A stretch of 64,000 nt of DNA from Azospirillum sp. 51_20 (GTDB lineage Bacteria > Pseudomonadota > Alphaproteobacteria > RF32 > CAG-239): the NCBI GenBank assembly GCA_001917175.1, contig MNTV01000026.1:1-64000 (forward strand). The letters run 5' to 3'. The notes beneath the pieces were generated by a model, which had not been told where the DNA came from, did no database searches, and saw only the letters and a program-made list of their open reading frames with translations. The stretch's first letter is position 1; every line of letters starts with the position of its first letter. Made by a program: the position numbers and the translations under genes. Shown here piece after piece: positions 41,290-49,893 of this stretch.

Positions 41290-42036
41290 TTATCGCGATT
41301 TATAACCCGACAAACGCAGAATCGCCTCGTTGGCGATCGTCAGGCCGAAGACGGCCGTCACCGTCGGCAGCGATCCCATGGTATGGCGCCGGCGTCCGCC
41401 GTCGGACGGCTTGTCTTCCATAAACAGTGCGCTTTCGGGCACCGAAACTGCCTCGTCGGAAGACACGCAGACGATTTTGTCAAGCCGGCAGCCGCGCCGT
41501 TTCAGCCGTTTGCGGACAAACCGCGCCAACGGACAGTTGCGGGTTTGGTCAAGCGTTTGCAGACGGATCTTCGACGGATCGGTCTTTAATGCCGCACCCA
41601 TTGAGGAAATAAAGGGAATCTCCCTTTGCTGCAACGCTTCGATCAGGCCGCATTTGGGATTGAGCGAATCGATGGCGTCAATCACCAGGTCAACCGGCTC
41701 CGCCAGCAGTTCCGGCAAATTATCGGCATTGACAAACATGTCCCTGACCGTCACTTCGCAGGCCGGATTAATGTCGCGCACGCGCGCGGCGGCCACCTCG
41801 CTCTTTTTGCGGCCGACGGTCGAAGTCAGCGCCAGAATCTGGCGATTGATATTGCTTTCCTCCACCCGATCGAAATCGACCAGCACCAAATGTCCGACAC
41901 CGGCGCGGGCCAAAGCCTCCAGCGCATAACCGCCGACCGCCCCGAGGCCGACGATCATCACTTTCGCGTTTTGCAGGCGGGCAAACTTTTCCTCGCCGAG
42001 CAAGGCTTTCGTCCGGCCGAAACTTTTATTTTCCAT
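41290..42036 (-). CDS. tcdA: tRNA threonylcarbamoyladenosine dehydratase (TcdA/CsdL)
   Basis: A 248-aa E1-like enzyme that cyclises t6A37 of tRNA using ATP. VMIVGLGAVGGYALEALARAG is the nucleotide-binding loop; DFDRVEESNINRQ, DAIDSLNPKCGLI and the closing GRRRHTMGSLPTVTAVFGL are typical of TcdA. ATG 42036 has AAGGAG upstream. It overlaps the end of tatD by 11 bp. Confidence 0.92.
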   Translation of the reverse strand: MENKSFGRTKALLGEEKFARLQNAKVMIVGLGAVGGYALEALARAGVGHLVLVDFDRVEESNINRQILALTSTVGRKKSEVAAARVRDINPACEVTVRDMFVNADNLPELLAEPVDLVIDAIDSLNPKCGLIEALQQREIPFISSMGAALKTDPSKIRLQTLDQTRNCPLARFVRKRLKRRGCRLDKIVCVSSDEAVSVPESALFMEDKPSDGGRRRHTMGSLPTVTAVFGLTIANEAILRLSGYKSR

Positions 42037-42769
42037 AAATAAACTCCTTCGCGTTGGCTTCCGCCGCGGCCGCCAGCTTTTCCGCGTCTTCCCGCCGCCA
42101 GCGGGCAAGCTGCGCCAGCAGTACGGGCAAAAACAGCGGCGTTTGTTCGCGCCCCTTTTCCGGCCCCTGATAAGGGCCGTCGGTTTCGATCAGCAGCCGG
42201 TCTTCCGGCACCAGGCGGACAATTTCCCCGGCGTCGCGGTTTTTCAATATCGAGGCGGAAAAAGACACGTAACCGCCGGCGTTTAAAATCGGCCGCAGAT
42301 GTTCCGTCCGGCCGTTGAAAGAATGAATCATAAACCGTTCGGGCATTTGCGGCAAAAAGGCGGAAAGCGCCGCCACCGCCTTCACCGCATGGATAACGAG
42401 CGGGCGCCGCAGCTCTTTCGCCAATGCCGCCTGGACGGAAAAAACCGTTTTTTGCGCCGCCTGATCGCCGCGCAAACCGTCCAAGCCGCTTTCGCCGACC
42501 AACGCTTCCGGCGCGGACAGCAACCGTTTGTGAAGGCGGTGTTCCCAACCTGCCGCCGTTTCGCCGGCATACCAGGGATGGACGCCGAAAGCCGGCACCA
42601 CCGTATGCGGATATTTCTCCGCCAGCGCCGCCACCGCCGGCCAGTCGCTTTCCGCGGTTGCCGCGCAGACCATCCGGCCGACGCCCGCCGCACGGGCGTT
42701 TTCGATAATATCCGTTGCACAGTTTGCCTTATAGTCTTGCAAGTGGATATGCATGTCGGTAAAATTCAT
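42026..42769 (-). CDS. TatD-family metal-dependent hydrolase
   Basis: A 247-aa TIM-barrel hydrolase of the TatD family. Metal ligands: DMHIHL (His7, His9), GESGLDG (Glu), VIHAVKA (His), IHSFNG (His) and ETDGPYQGP (Asp). The family acts as 3'-5' nuclease or D-aminoacyl-tRNA deacylase. ATG 42769 is chosen on domain start; the upstream extension would overlap alr promoter sequence. Divergent from alr. Confidence 0.88.
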   Translation of the reverse strand: MNFTDMHIHLQDYKANCATDIIENARAAGVGRMVCAATAESDWPAVAALAEKYPHTVVPAFGVHPWYAGETAAGWEHRLHKRLLSAPEALVGESGLDGLRGDQAAQKTVFSVQAALAKELRRPLVIHAVKAVAALSAFLPQMPERFMIHSFNGRTEHLRPILNAGGYVSFSASILKNRDAGEIVRLVPEDRLLIETDGPYQGPEKGREQTPLFLPVLLAQLARWRREDAEKLAAAAEANAKEFIYGK

Positions 42770-42830
42770 GCAATTTGACTCTTCAACCAAAAAAGAAAAT
42801 TGTTTCTGACGGAAAGGATAATAAGCAGAT

Positions 42831-43919
42831 ATGAGTGTTTTGACAAGACCGATTTTAGAAATCAACCTGGACAATCTGGAAAAAAACTACCGCTTTTTGC
42901 AAACTCTGGCCCAGGGGGCGGAAGCCGCCGCGGTGGTCAAGGACGACGCCTACGGACTGGGAGCGGAAACGGTTGCCGAAAGGCTTTATGAAAACGCCGG
43001 CTGCCGCACTTTTTTCGTCGCCCACGGCATTGAAGGGGAAAACATCCGCCCGCACGTACCGAACGCCAAAATTTACGTTTTGCAGGGAATCGGCGAAGAC
43101 AGCCTGGCTTCCTTCGAGCGGTCAAACCTGATTCCGGTAATTGCCGGCAGAGAGCAGCTGGCCTTTTGGAAAGAACATAAAATCAAGGGCATTAAACCGG
43201 CGATTCAAATCGAAACCGGCCTTAACCGGCTCGGCTTCCGCGAAAACGAACTGACTGAAATGTCCCCCGACGACCGCGACCTGTTTTCGCTGGTATTGTC
43301 GCATCTTGCCTGCGCCGACGAACAGGGACATTTCATGAACGAGTATCAACTGCAAAATTTCAACCGCCTGCGGGAAAGATTCTTTCCCAGACTGCCGGCC
43401 AGCCTGTCCGCCTCCGACGGCACTTTTCTCGGTCAGGATTACCGGTTTGACGTTGTCCGTCTGGGCGCCGCCATGTACGGCATCAATACCGCGCCCTACC
43501 GGGAAAACCAAATGCTGCCGGTGGTTCGGGTGATGGCGCCGGTATTGGAAATTTCCGCTCTCAGCCGCGGCGACTTCGTCGGCTATTCCGCCACCTATCG
43601 CGCCGCCGGCAACCGCAAAATCGCCATCGTGTCAATCGGCTACGGCGACGGCGTTCCCCGCGCGTTGTCAAACGTCGGCAAGCTCTTCTTTTATAACGGC
43701 GGGAAAACTTCCGAAGCCAGAATCATCGGACGCATTTCCATGGACAACGTCATCTGCGACGTTACCGAAGTGGAAAACCTGCATGTCGGCGACATGGCTT
43801 TTATCGTCAACGAATTTTACACTCTTGACGACATCGGCCGCGACGCCGGCACCATCGGATATGAAGTGTTGTCCAGAATCGGCAAAAACCGACGCTTTGA
43901 ACGCCGCTACCTCAGATAG
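42831..43919 (+). CDS. alr: Alanine racemase
   Basis: A 362-aa fold-III PLP enzyme that makes D-Ala for peptidoglycan. Lys37 in AAVVKDDAYGLG is the PLP lysine (usual K-A/A-N-A-Y-G). IETGLNRLGF, the Tyr of VGYSATYRA, IVSIGYGDG and GRISMDNVICDV are intact. ATG 42831 follows AAAGGA by about eleven bases. Confidence 0.94.
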   Translation: MSVLTRPILEINLDNLEKNYRFLQTLAQGAEAAAVVKDDAYGLGAETVAERLYENAGCRTFFVAHGIEGENIRPHVPNAKIYVLQGIGEDSLASFERSNLIPVIAGREQLAFWKEHKIKGIKPAIQIETGLNRLGFRENELTEMSPDDRDLFSLVLSHLACADEQGHFMNEYQLQNFNRLRERFFPRLPASLSASDGTFLGQDYRFDVVRLGAAMYGINTAPYRENQMLPVVRVMAPVLEISALSRGDFVGYSATYRAAGNRKIAIVSIGYGDGVPRALSNVGKLFFYNGGKTSEARIIGRISMDNVICDVTEVENLHVGDMAFIVNEFYTLDDIGRDAGTIGYEVLSRIGKNRRFERRYLR

Positions 43920-44036
43920 GGAGCAGCAAACAGGACCTTGGTGCGCCCTTTTCCGCCGGCAAAACCCCGGTTAAACAAGTCCCGGTTAAAGCGGAACTTT
44001 GCCGTCAGACAAATATTCCCCGCTCAACCGGGGGGC

Positions 44037-44176
44037 TGATCGCGGTAAAGCCCATGGTTTAACCGCGATCAAAGGAACAAGGCGGGATTGCCCCCCATTT
44101 TGCACATTTGAATCACGATCGGGACTTGACCATGATCAAAGGCGCAAGGCATCGTTGCCCGGCATTTTAAGCATTC
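44037..44176. repeat. Dyad and imperfect 67-bp direct repeat
   Basis: TGATCGCGGTAAA (44037-44049) and TTTAACCGCGATCA (44058-44071) form a long hairpin with one bulge. The stretch starting GATCAAAGG at 44067 recurs diverged at 44134 (AAGGC, GTTGCCC, CATTTTAAGCATT). The 506-bp gap between alr and 44426 holds this and the terminator at 44342; I see no gene in the rest. Confidence 0.55.
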
Positions 44177-44341
44177 AGCCCAAGTAAACCCGTTTTTTTG
44201 TCAAAAACATAATAAACTTTCATTAGCTTATCCCAGCGATATTAGCCATTCCAAACCTCAAACACCCGGCCAAAAGCTTCGCAAGCATAGCAGCCGAGCC
44301 GAAAATCGATCTCTGCCTGCTTACGCAAACGTTCAAAACAT

Positions 44342-44402
44342 AAAAAAAACGGCTGAGCGAACTGTCCGTTTTTCGGAGGACAGATCACGAGCCGTTTTTT
44401 TT
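44342..44402. terminator. Large bidirectional terminator
   Basis: Outer stem AAAAAAAACGGCT/AGCCGTTTTTTTT (44342-44354, 44390-44402) with an inner CTGTCC/GGACAG hairpin. It can end transcripts from both sides. Confidence 0.85.
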
Positions 44403-44425
44403 GCTGTTTCAAAGAAGTCTCGTCG

Positions 44426-47044
44426 TTAACGACTTTCTATCTCTTTTTGCATCTTAGCAAGCTGCCTTAGTTCCCTACGGCTAAGATTTTGAGCTTCTGG
44501 AGAATTCGGATTCAGCTTCTGAGCTGCCTGAGCCCCTTCAAGTCCCGGACGTTTGCCGGACTGGGTAGTGGCGCCGACAGTATACTTTTCTTCTTTCTGT
44601 ACGGAACGGGTAATGACTTCATCACCGCCGCGGTCGCCGTCCCCTTCCAGCTCCAGACGAATGTCGGAACCGCTGTTTTCTTCCGTGATAATAGTGGCGG
44701 GAATCGGTTTTTGCGGTTCAATCGGCTCAACGATTTTTCTTTCCTCGCCGCCTTTGACTTCTTCATACATAACCCGTTTGTCATCCGGACAATTGGTACC
44801 TTCACCGATAACGCGGATCCGGCGGGTCATGGTCAGGGTACCATCTTCATCAACCGGCAATCCTTTGTAACCGGCGCCGGCTACGGCGAAGAATTTATCC
44901 GCATCCATCCGGCCGTCAGCTCTGCCGGCTTCGTTTAAGGTACAGATGTCAAGCGTTTTGCGGGCGGTTTCCATCTGCTCGGCCGTCAGCTGATCGCCGC
45001 AGCCCAGCAGATGGTAAATGTCTTCCAACTGCTTGCCAAGGGAACCGGTGCCGATGGTACCGAACTCTCCGCTCTTAACCGAAGTGATCGCCGCCAGACG
45101 GGAGAACTTGAACAGTACCTGTTCAGCCGTCATCGGGTTGTCGGAGTCAACGCTCAACTCGGCCGCATAGTGGGCGGCATGTGAATAAAAACGATCCATA
45201 CCGGCGCCGTCGGTGGTATCCAGTTTATCATACCAGCTTTTCAGGGTTTCAAACTGACGACGGCTGATGCCCATGTTTTCGTTCCATTGTTCGGGGAAAT
45301 CCTTCATTTCAAAATCATCAACGACAGACGTCTGTTCGGTTTGAACCTCTGCTTCCCGGTTGTCGGCCTGCGCTACCCGGATATCGGCGTCACTCTGTTC
45401 CCGCGCATCGGTAAGATTTTCACCTTGCAGCGTCTTTCGAACATTGAGCGTATCGGTTTGCGCTTTTTGAACGGTAATACTGTCCGTCTGTTGCTCTAAT
45501 GTTTCCGAATGCGGATCAGTCAGCGTATCTGACCGGGTTTCGCCGGCATGAGCGTCACTGCAGGCCTCGGCCACAAACATGGTTACCGCGGCGCCGAGAG
45601 CAGACATTCCCAGACTCTTCCATTCTCTTTTGCGTTCTTCGGCGTCTTTGGCCGTTGCTACGCCGACGATATTGCTGGTTACTGACCCGGCAATCGTTAC
45701 CGCGCGTTTGGCCATTTTCTGTGCGGCCAGTTGTTTGGCAACTTCCGCCGCCGTCTGAGTTGCCACGTCGGCACCGACCGAAGCCGCCGTGCCGGCAATG
45801 CCCCAGCTGACGGCCGCCGCACCGACCGAAAACACCGCTTTGGTCAAAAACTTGCCATTGGTATAAATTTCTTTGTAGCTTTTGTCCGGGTGTTCCTTTT
45901 TCTGCTTATACGCTTCGTAGATAACCCGGCGGCCGACGGTATAGGCGGCATACGCGGCGCCGCCGACCAGCGCGGCCGTTCCGCCGGTGGCGACCGTTGC
46001 GGCAAAACCGGCGGCGGCAACCATGTCGGCCCCGATTTCATATTTATTTTTATAGATGTTTTTGGCAACGCTCAGGGCAATTTCGTATTTGTTTTCCCAA
46101 ACGTGTTTGCAGCCTTCGTTGAAAGCGACGATGCCGTCCGACATCTTTTTGTTGCAGCTTTCAAAAACCTTGTTGGCGCCGGCTCTCGCCTTCTGCCACT
46201 GATTGCGCAACGTTTTGCCCTGATCTTTCAGCTTGGCAAAACCCCGATTGATTCGGTCGGCGATTTTTTTGACATTGTTTTTATACTCGGCCAGCCGCTC
46301 TTCCGCCTGAGCCGACACTTTGGCGCAATAGCCGATGGCGCCTTCGACGCCGATCGACAGTTTTTCCGCGCCCGATTTGCCGATATTGGCAATCTTTTCC
46401 TTTATTTCCTTGGTTCGGGCGGAAAGCAGAATTTTTGCCTCTTCGTCGGCCTTTTTTCTGTCGCCGGAATATTTCTTGTCCATTTCCCGGTTGATTTTGG
46501 TCGTTTCGGCAACAAGAAAGCTCTGCAAAAGCGCCAAATCGATTTTTTCGTTCAGGGTTTCCCGGTAAACGGCTTTTTTGGCTTCCGCATCAGCCGCGTT
46601 CATAAACTTTTTGGCCGCCGGAGATTCCGGGCTGCTGGCGCCGCGGAGCTCGCTGTCGGCTTCCAGCTTGGCCGCGGCAACGATCTGCGCGATCATTTTG
46701 TCACGCTCTTTGCCTTCCACGGCTTTGCTTACTTCTTTACCGTTTTCGCTGACGGTCTGATACAGTTCGACTTTTTCCAGCCGTTTGCGGGTATCGGCAA
46801 AAGCCGGATCTTTTTCGTCCAGAGGATCGGTTGCCGCACTCAGTTCCTCCACCGCTTTGGCCGACGTCGCCAAACCGGTATACAGACTCATATCCAGCTT
46901 TACTTTGGTTTCGATGTGCTGAAGCAGCCTGGCAAATTCGGCGCCGTACTCTTTTTGTCCGTTTAAGGCGTCGTAGAGCTCGTCGGCATCGTTAAAATTG
47001 CCGTTTCTGATCAATTCCGCTGCTTGCTTTGCATTCATTGCCAT
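44426..47044 (-). CDS. Large unknown protein with central hydrophobic region
   Basis: 872 aa, ATG 47044 with GAGGAG upstream. The N-terminal 330 residues are helical and charged. Residues about 330-480 carry Ala/Gly-rich hydrophobic stretches (AAAGFAATVATGGTAALVGGAAYAAYTVG and SVGAAAVSWGIAGTAASVG segments) that could enter membranes. A Gln/Thr/Asp-rich linker (about 500-590) follows, then a 200-residue globular part and a basic tail. No family is recognised. The build recalls secreted effectors or large surface proteins, without proof. Confidence 0.7.
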   Translation of the reverse strand: MAMNAKQAAELIRNGNFNDADELYDALNGQKEYGAEFARLLQHIETKVKLDMSLYTGLATSAKAVEELSAATDPLDEKDPAFADTRKRLEKVELYQTVSENGKEVSKAVEGKERDKMIAQIVAAAKLEADSELRGASSPESPAAKKFMNAADAEAKKAVYRETLNEKIDLALLQSFLVAETTKINREMDKKYSGDRKKADEEAKILLSARTKEIKEKIANIGKSGAEKLSIGVEGAIGYCAKVSAQAEERLAEYKNNVKKIADRINRGFAKLKDQGKTLRNQWQKARAGANKVFESCNKKMSDGIVAFNEGCKHVWENKYEIALSVAKNIYKNKYEIGADMVAAAGFAATVATGGTAALVGGAAYAAYTVGRRVIYEAYKQKKEHPDKSYKEIYTNGKFLTKAVFSVGAAAVSWGIAGTAASVGADVATQTAAEVAKQLAAQKMAKRAVTIAGSVTSNIVGVATAKDAEERKREWKSLGMSALGAAVTMFVAEACSDAHAGETRSDTLTDPHSETLEQQTDSITVQKAQTDTLNVRKTLQGENLTDAREQSDADIRVAQADNREAEVQTEQTSVVDDFEMKDFPEQWNENMGISRRQFETLKSWYDKLDTTDGAGMDRFYSHAAHYAAELSVDSDNPMTAEQVLFKFSRLAAITSVKSGEFGTIGTGSLGKQLEDIYHLLGCGDQLTAEQMETARKTLDICTLNEAGRADGRMDADKFFAVAGAGYKGLPVDEDGTLTMTRRIRVIGEGTNCPDDKRVMYEEVKGGEERKIVEPIEPQKPIPATIITEENSGSDIRLELEGDGDRGGDEVITRSVQKEEKYTVGATTQSGKRPGLEGAQAAQKLNPNSPEAQNLSRRELRQLAKMQKEIESR

Positions 47045-47186
47045 GAGTTTTCTCCTCAAAATCCCCATATTCTACATATTTGCCTGCACTATACCACAGA
47101 AAGTATGTGCAGGCAAGTATTTTTTGTCAATTTTTGTATTCTTTTACAAATTTTTAATAATCGGCATGATGAATTTTCAAACCCTT

Positions 47187-48779
47187 TTATTGCAGAGTCT
47201 GTCCTTTTTTCTCTTTCATGGCTTCCAAGACCGCCGGATCCATTTCCCGTTTTTTCGGGAAAGCCTTCTCCATGGCGGCGTTAATGTTGACCTTTTCTTC
47301 TTCCGTCCGCTCGCCGTAAGGTTTGGTTTCGACAACAAAAGAGCCACCGTTTTCCGGCTTGCGTTTAATGCTGTCAACACCATAACGCTGCAATGCGGTT
47401 TCATAAAGCGCCTGCTTGTCCTTGTCTCCGTCATATTCAGCTTCAACATATTTCATCATAAGGATCTTCGCCTTCAGCGCATCTTCCTTGTCACCTTCCA
47501 ACACACCGCTTTTCAACTCTTCTTCTTTCTTTCTCAGACTATTTTCAAATTCATCCGTATCATCTCTGGAATCTAAGTCAAGGTCCCTCGAGTAACGCCC
47601 CAAACATGACTGAACCACATTACTTTTTACGGAATAGGATGTCTCTTTTTCCTGTTTTTCTTCTTTTTTCTCTTCCGTCTTTTCTTCTTTCGGCACAAAA
47701 CCGTTATAGACTGCGCGGTCTTCCTCGCTTAAGTTCTGGATTTCGACCCCGCCTTTGGCACAGGCTTCGATCAGCGCGGCCTTGAATTCCGGCGTCATGG
47801 TCGGACCGAGCTTGATATCCTGTCCGTTTTCTTTGGCCAGAGCGATAATTTCCTTAAAATGATCAGCATTGGGCTTTTCGCCTTCCGGCGTTTTGACCGA
47901 CAGTTTGTCCTTGTCGGCATAATGAACCTCGGTACCGTTTTTGAACTTGCCTTTCAAACCGGCCGGACGCTCGCCGTTCTCATCGGCCTCGTTATCGCGG
48001 GTCCACTCGTTGCCGTTTTCCTGACCGTATCTGGTTAAGGCCGCGTCATATTTCCTGACCCAGTCGGGATCTTCATTTTCCGCCGTGCGCGGACCGTTGC
48101 CGTCCGCTCCGTCGACTTCAATGGCAGAACCGTCGCCGGCCGCCGCAGTGCCGTCGTTGCCTTCCCCCGTATCCTGCCGATCGTCGTTGCCGTCCTTTTC
48201 CAGCTCTTTATGCCGCTTTTCCAGCTTTTCAAAATCTGCTTCGCTGACTTTACCGTCTGCAATCTTTATTTCCAGATCTTTAAACTTTTCCTCATCATAA
48301 TAGCCGGGAAGATCGACCATGTGGTCATTTTCGTTGTCCGCGGCGGCGCTGCCGGCCGGAACATTATCTTCAACTTCCGGTTGCTTTTTGTCTTCGCTCA
48401 TTTGTTCCTCCTGTGACGATATTCCCAAATAATCTTTCAAACTTCCGGGTTTAACATACAATTCCCGGTAAATGGCATCATTAAACTCCACATCTTTCAA
48501 AACGCCGTGCAGTTTCCGCTGTTTGAGTTCGGCCTGCAGCATGTTCTGTACTTTCTTCTGTCCTTTGGCAGTCGCGTTCAGATAGTGCGGTATTTTATCG
48601 TTGCGGAGCATTTCCCCGATTCTGGCAAAGCCATCGCCTTCGCCTTTCTGCGAAGCCGCACGTTCCAAATTCACCCTGACGCCGGCCATATAGTTCTGAT
48701 AAGGTCTAGAAACCTTGACTTTGTCAACGACCTCAAGCAGCGCGTCCGTTTCTTCGGTTGTCAGATTGACTTCGGCCAT
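47187..48779 (-). CDS. Large acidic unknown protein
   Basis: 530 aa, ATG 48779 with GAGGTG upstream. The N-terminal 130 residues are helical, then comes a disordered, Asp/Glu/Asn/Gly-rich region (about 135-260). Residues about 300-360 form a compact segment (FKEIIALAKENGQDIKLGPT...FKAALIEACAKGGVEIQN) like small domains found in mobile-element-associated proteins. A Lys/Glu coiled-coil part follows. It precedes the 872-aa gene by 142 bp in the same direction; the two probably work together. Confidence 0.7.
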   Translation of the reverse strand: MAEVNLTTEETDALLEVVDKVKVSRPYQNYMAGVRVNLERAASQKGEGDGFARIGEMLRNDKIPHYLNATAKGQKKVQNMLQAELKQRKLHGVLKDVEFNDAIYRELYVKPGSLKDYLGISSQEEQMSEDKKQPEVEDNVPAGSAAADNENDHMVDLPGYYDEEKFKDLEIKIADGKVSEADFEKLEKRHKELEKDGNDDRQDTGEGNDGTAAAGDGSAIEVDGADGNGPRTAENEDPDWVRKYDAALTRYGQENGNEWTRDNEADENGERPAGLKGKFKNGTEVHYADKDKLSVKTPEGEKPNADHFKEIIALAKENGQDIKLGPTMTPEFKAALIEACAKGGVEIQNLSEEDRAVYNGFVPKEEKTEEKKEEKQEKETSYSVKSNVVQSCLGRYSRDLDLDSRDDTDEFENSLRKKEEELKSGVLEGDKEDALKAKILMMKYVEAEYDGDKDKQALYETALQRYGVDSIKRKPENGGSFVVETKPYGERTEEEKVNINAAMEKAFPKKREMDPAVLEAMKEKKGQTLQ

Positions 48780-48871
48780 TGTCAGCACCTCTTTGTTGTT
48801 TGCTTATATCGGCAAGATAACACAAAAAAACGTTTTTGTCCACTTTTTTGTTAAATATCAATTGCGATTAT

Positions 48872-48903
48872 AAAAAAAACGAGCCGCAAAAGCAACTCGT
48901 TTT
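48872..48903. terminator. Terminator between nrdG and the acidic-protein promoter
   Basis: AAAACGAG/CTCGTTTT (48876-48883, 48896-48903) with an A-run in front that gives T on the minus strand after nrdG. Confidence 0.7.
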
Positions 48904-48922
48904 CAAAAGGTTGTGACAAAAA

Positions 48923-49627
48923 TCAGCGACGGACGTCAAATACCCGGAAGCAGGCACGAAGATGCTCGAGCAACTCCTTGTCGAGAAAGAAACGCTCACA
49001 ATCGGCATCGGTCGAGGTTTTATCGCTTTCAACCGGGCGGTACTTTTGCAGAAAATACTTTTCCACTCCCCGCGCCTTTAGTTCCCCGGCGATCATATAA
49101 ATGTCCTCAATTGTCAGAATCCGCGGGTCGCAGGTAGTGCGGCATTCAAAATCGACACCGCTTTCCGTCAGCAGCTTCAGGCTTTCCTCCGCTTCATGCA
49201 GATGATCGGCACCACCTACCGCCGTTTTGTATTTTTCCCGTTCAAACGGCGCCTTGACGTCAAAACCGATCCAGTCAACCAGCGGCAGAACTTCCGCCAG
49301 ATGCTTCGGCCGGTAGCCGCCGGTATGCAGTCCGATCAAAAAGCCCAGTTCCTTCACTTCGGCGACGGCCGCCGCCAGACCGTTTTGCATCAGCGGCTCG
49401 CCGCCGGAAAAAACGACGCCGTCCAAAATGCCGCGCCGGGTTTTCAGAAATTCGACAAACTTTTCCCAGACGAAGTTGTCCGCCGCCGAGGCGTCCTGCA
49501 AAAACGCGTTGTGACAGAACGGACACCGCCACGGACAGCCCTGCATAAAGACAACAGCCGCTATCTTATCAGGAAAATCGACGGTGCTGAAAGTTTCAAC
49601 ACCGCCGATCTTAACCGGGTTTACCAT
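48923..49627 (-). CDS. nrdG: Anaerobic ribonucleotide reductase activase
   Basis: A 234-aa radical-SAM enzyme that installs the glycyl radical on class III reductase. The cluster motif GCPWRCPFCHN gives C-x3-C-x2-C; FSGGEPLMQ and WIGFDVKAP follow. The start ATG 49627 is by family length. Third gene of nrdD-(69 aa)-nrdG, with its stop followed by a terminator. Confidence 0.92.
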   Translation of the reverse strand: MVNPVKIGGVETFSTVDFPDKIAAVVFMQGCPWRCPFCHNAFLQDASAADNFVWEKFVEFLKTRRGILDGVVFSGGEPLMQNGLAAAVAEVKELGFLIGLHTGGYRPKHLAEVLPLVDWIGFDVKAPFEREKYKTAVGGADHLHEAEESLKLLTESGVDFECRTTCDPRILTIEDIYMIAGELKARGVEKYFLQKYRPVESDKTSTDADCERFFLDKELLEHLRACFRVFDVRR

Positions 49628-49644
49628 TGCCGCCGGCTCAAAGG

Positions 49645-49854
49645 CTATTCGGCCGCAACGTTGACATAGGTTGCACAGCCGCAGCCTTCGACCGCTTTGG
49701 CTTCGGTGAAATACTGTCTGGCGTAAAATTCCGACTTTTTGCCTTTGTTGAATTCGGATACCGGACGCAGATAGCCCATAACCCGGGTCCATACTTCGCA
49801 GGGCTGTCTTTCTTCGTCGCTCAGTTTTACGTCATTGATATTTACAACTGTCAT
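49645..49854 (-). CDS. Separate glycyl-radical polypeptide of NrdD
   Basis: A 69-aa protein. CEVWTRVMGYLRPVSEFNKG (residues 19-38) matches the end of one-piece NrdD proteins, where the Gly of RVxGY (here Gly27) is the radical site, followed by GKKSEFYARQYF. The remainder of NrdD, up to the zinc motif, is the upstream gene 49894-51957. It has its own GGAG and ATG, 39 bp after the nrdD stop, so this is a true split and not a single-base frameshift. The last residues (GCGC) are Cys-rich. Confidence 0.8.
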   Translation of the reverse strand: MTVVNINDVKLSDEERQPCEVWTRVMGYLRPVSEFNKGKKSEFYARQYFTEAKAVEGCGCATYVNVAAE

Positions 49855-49893
49855 TTCTCTTCTCCAAATTTAATTGTATCATAATGTTGATGT

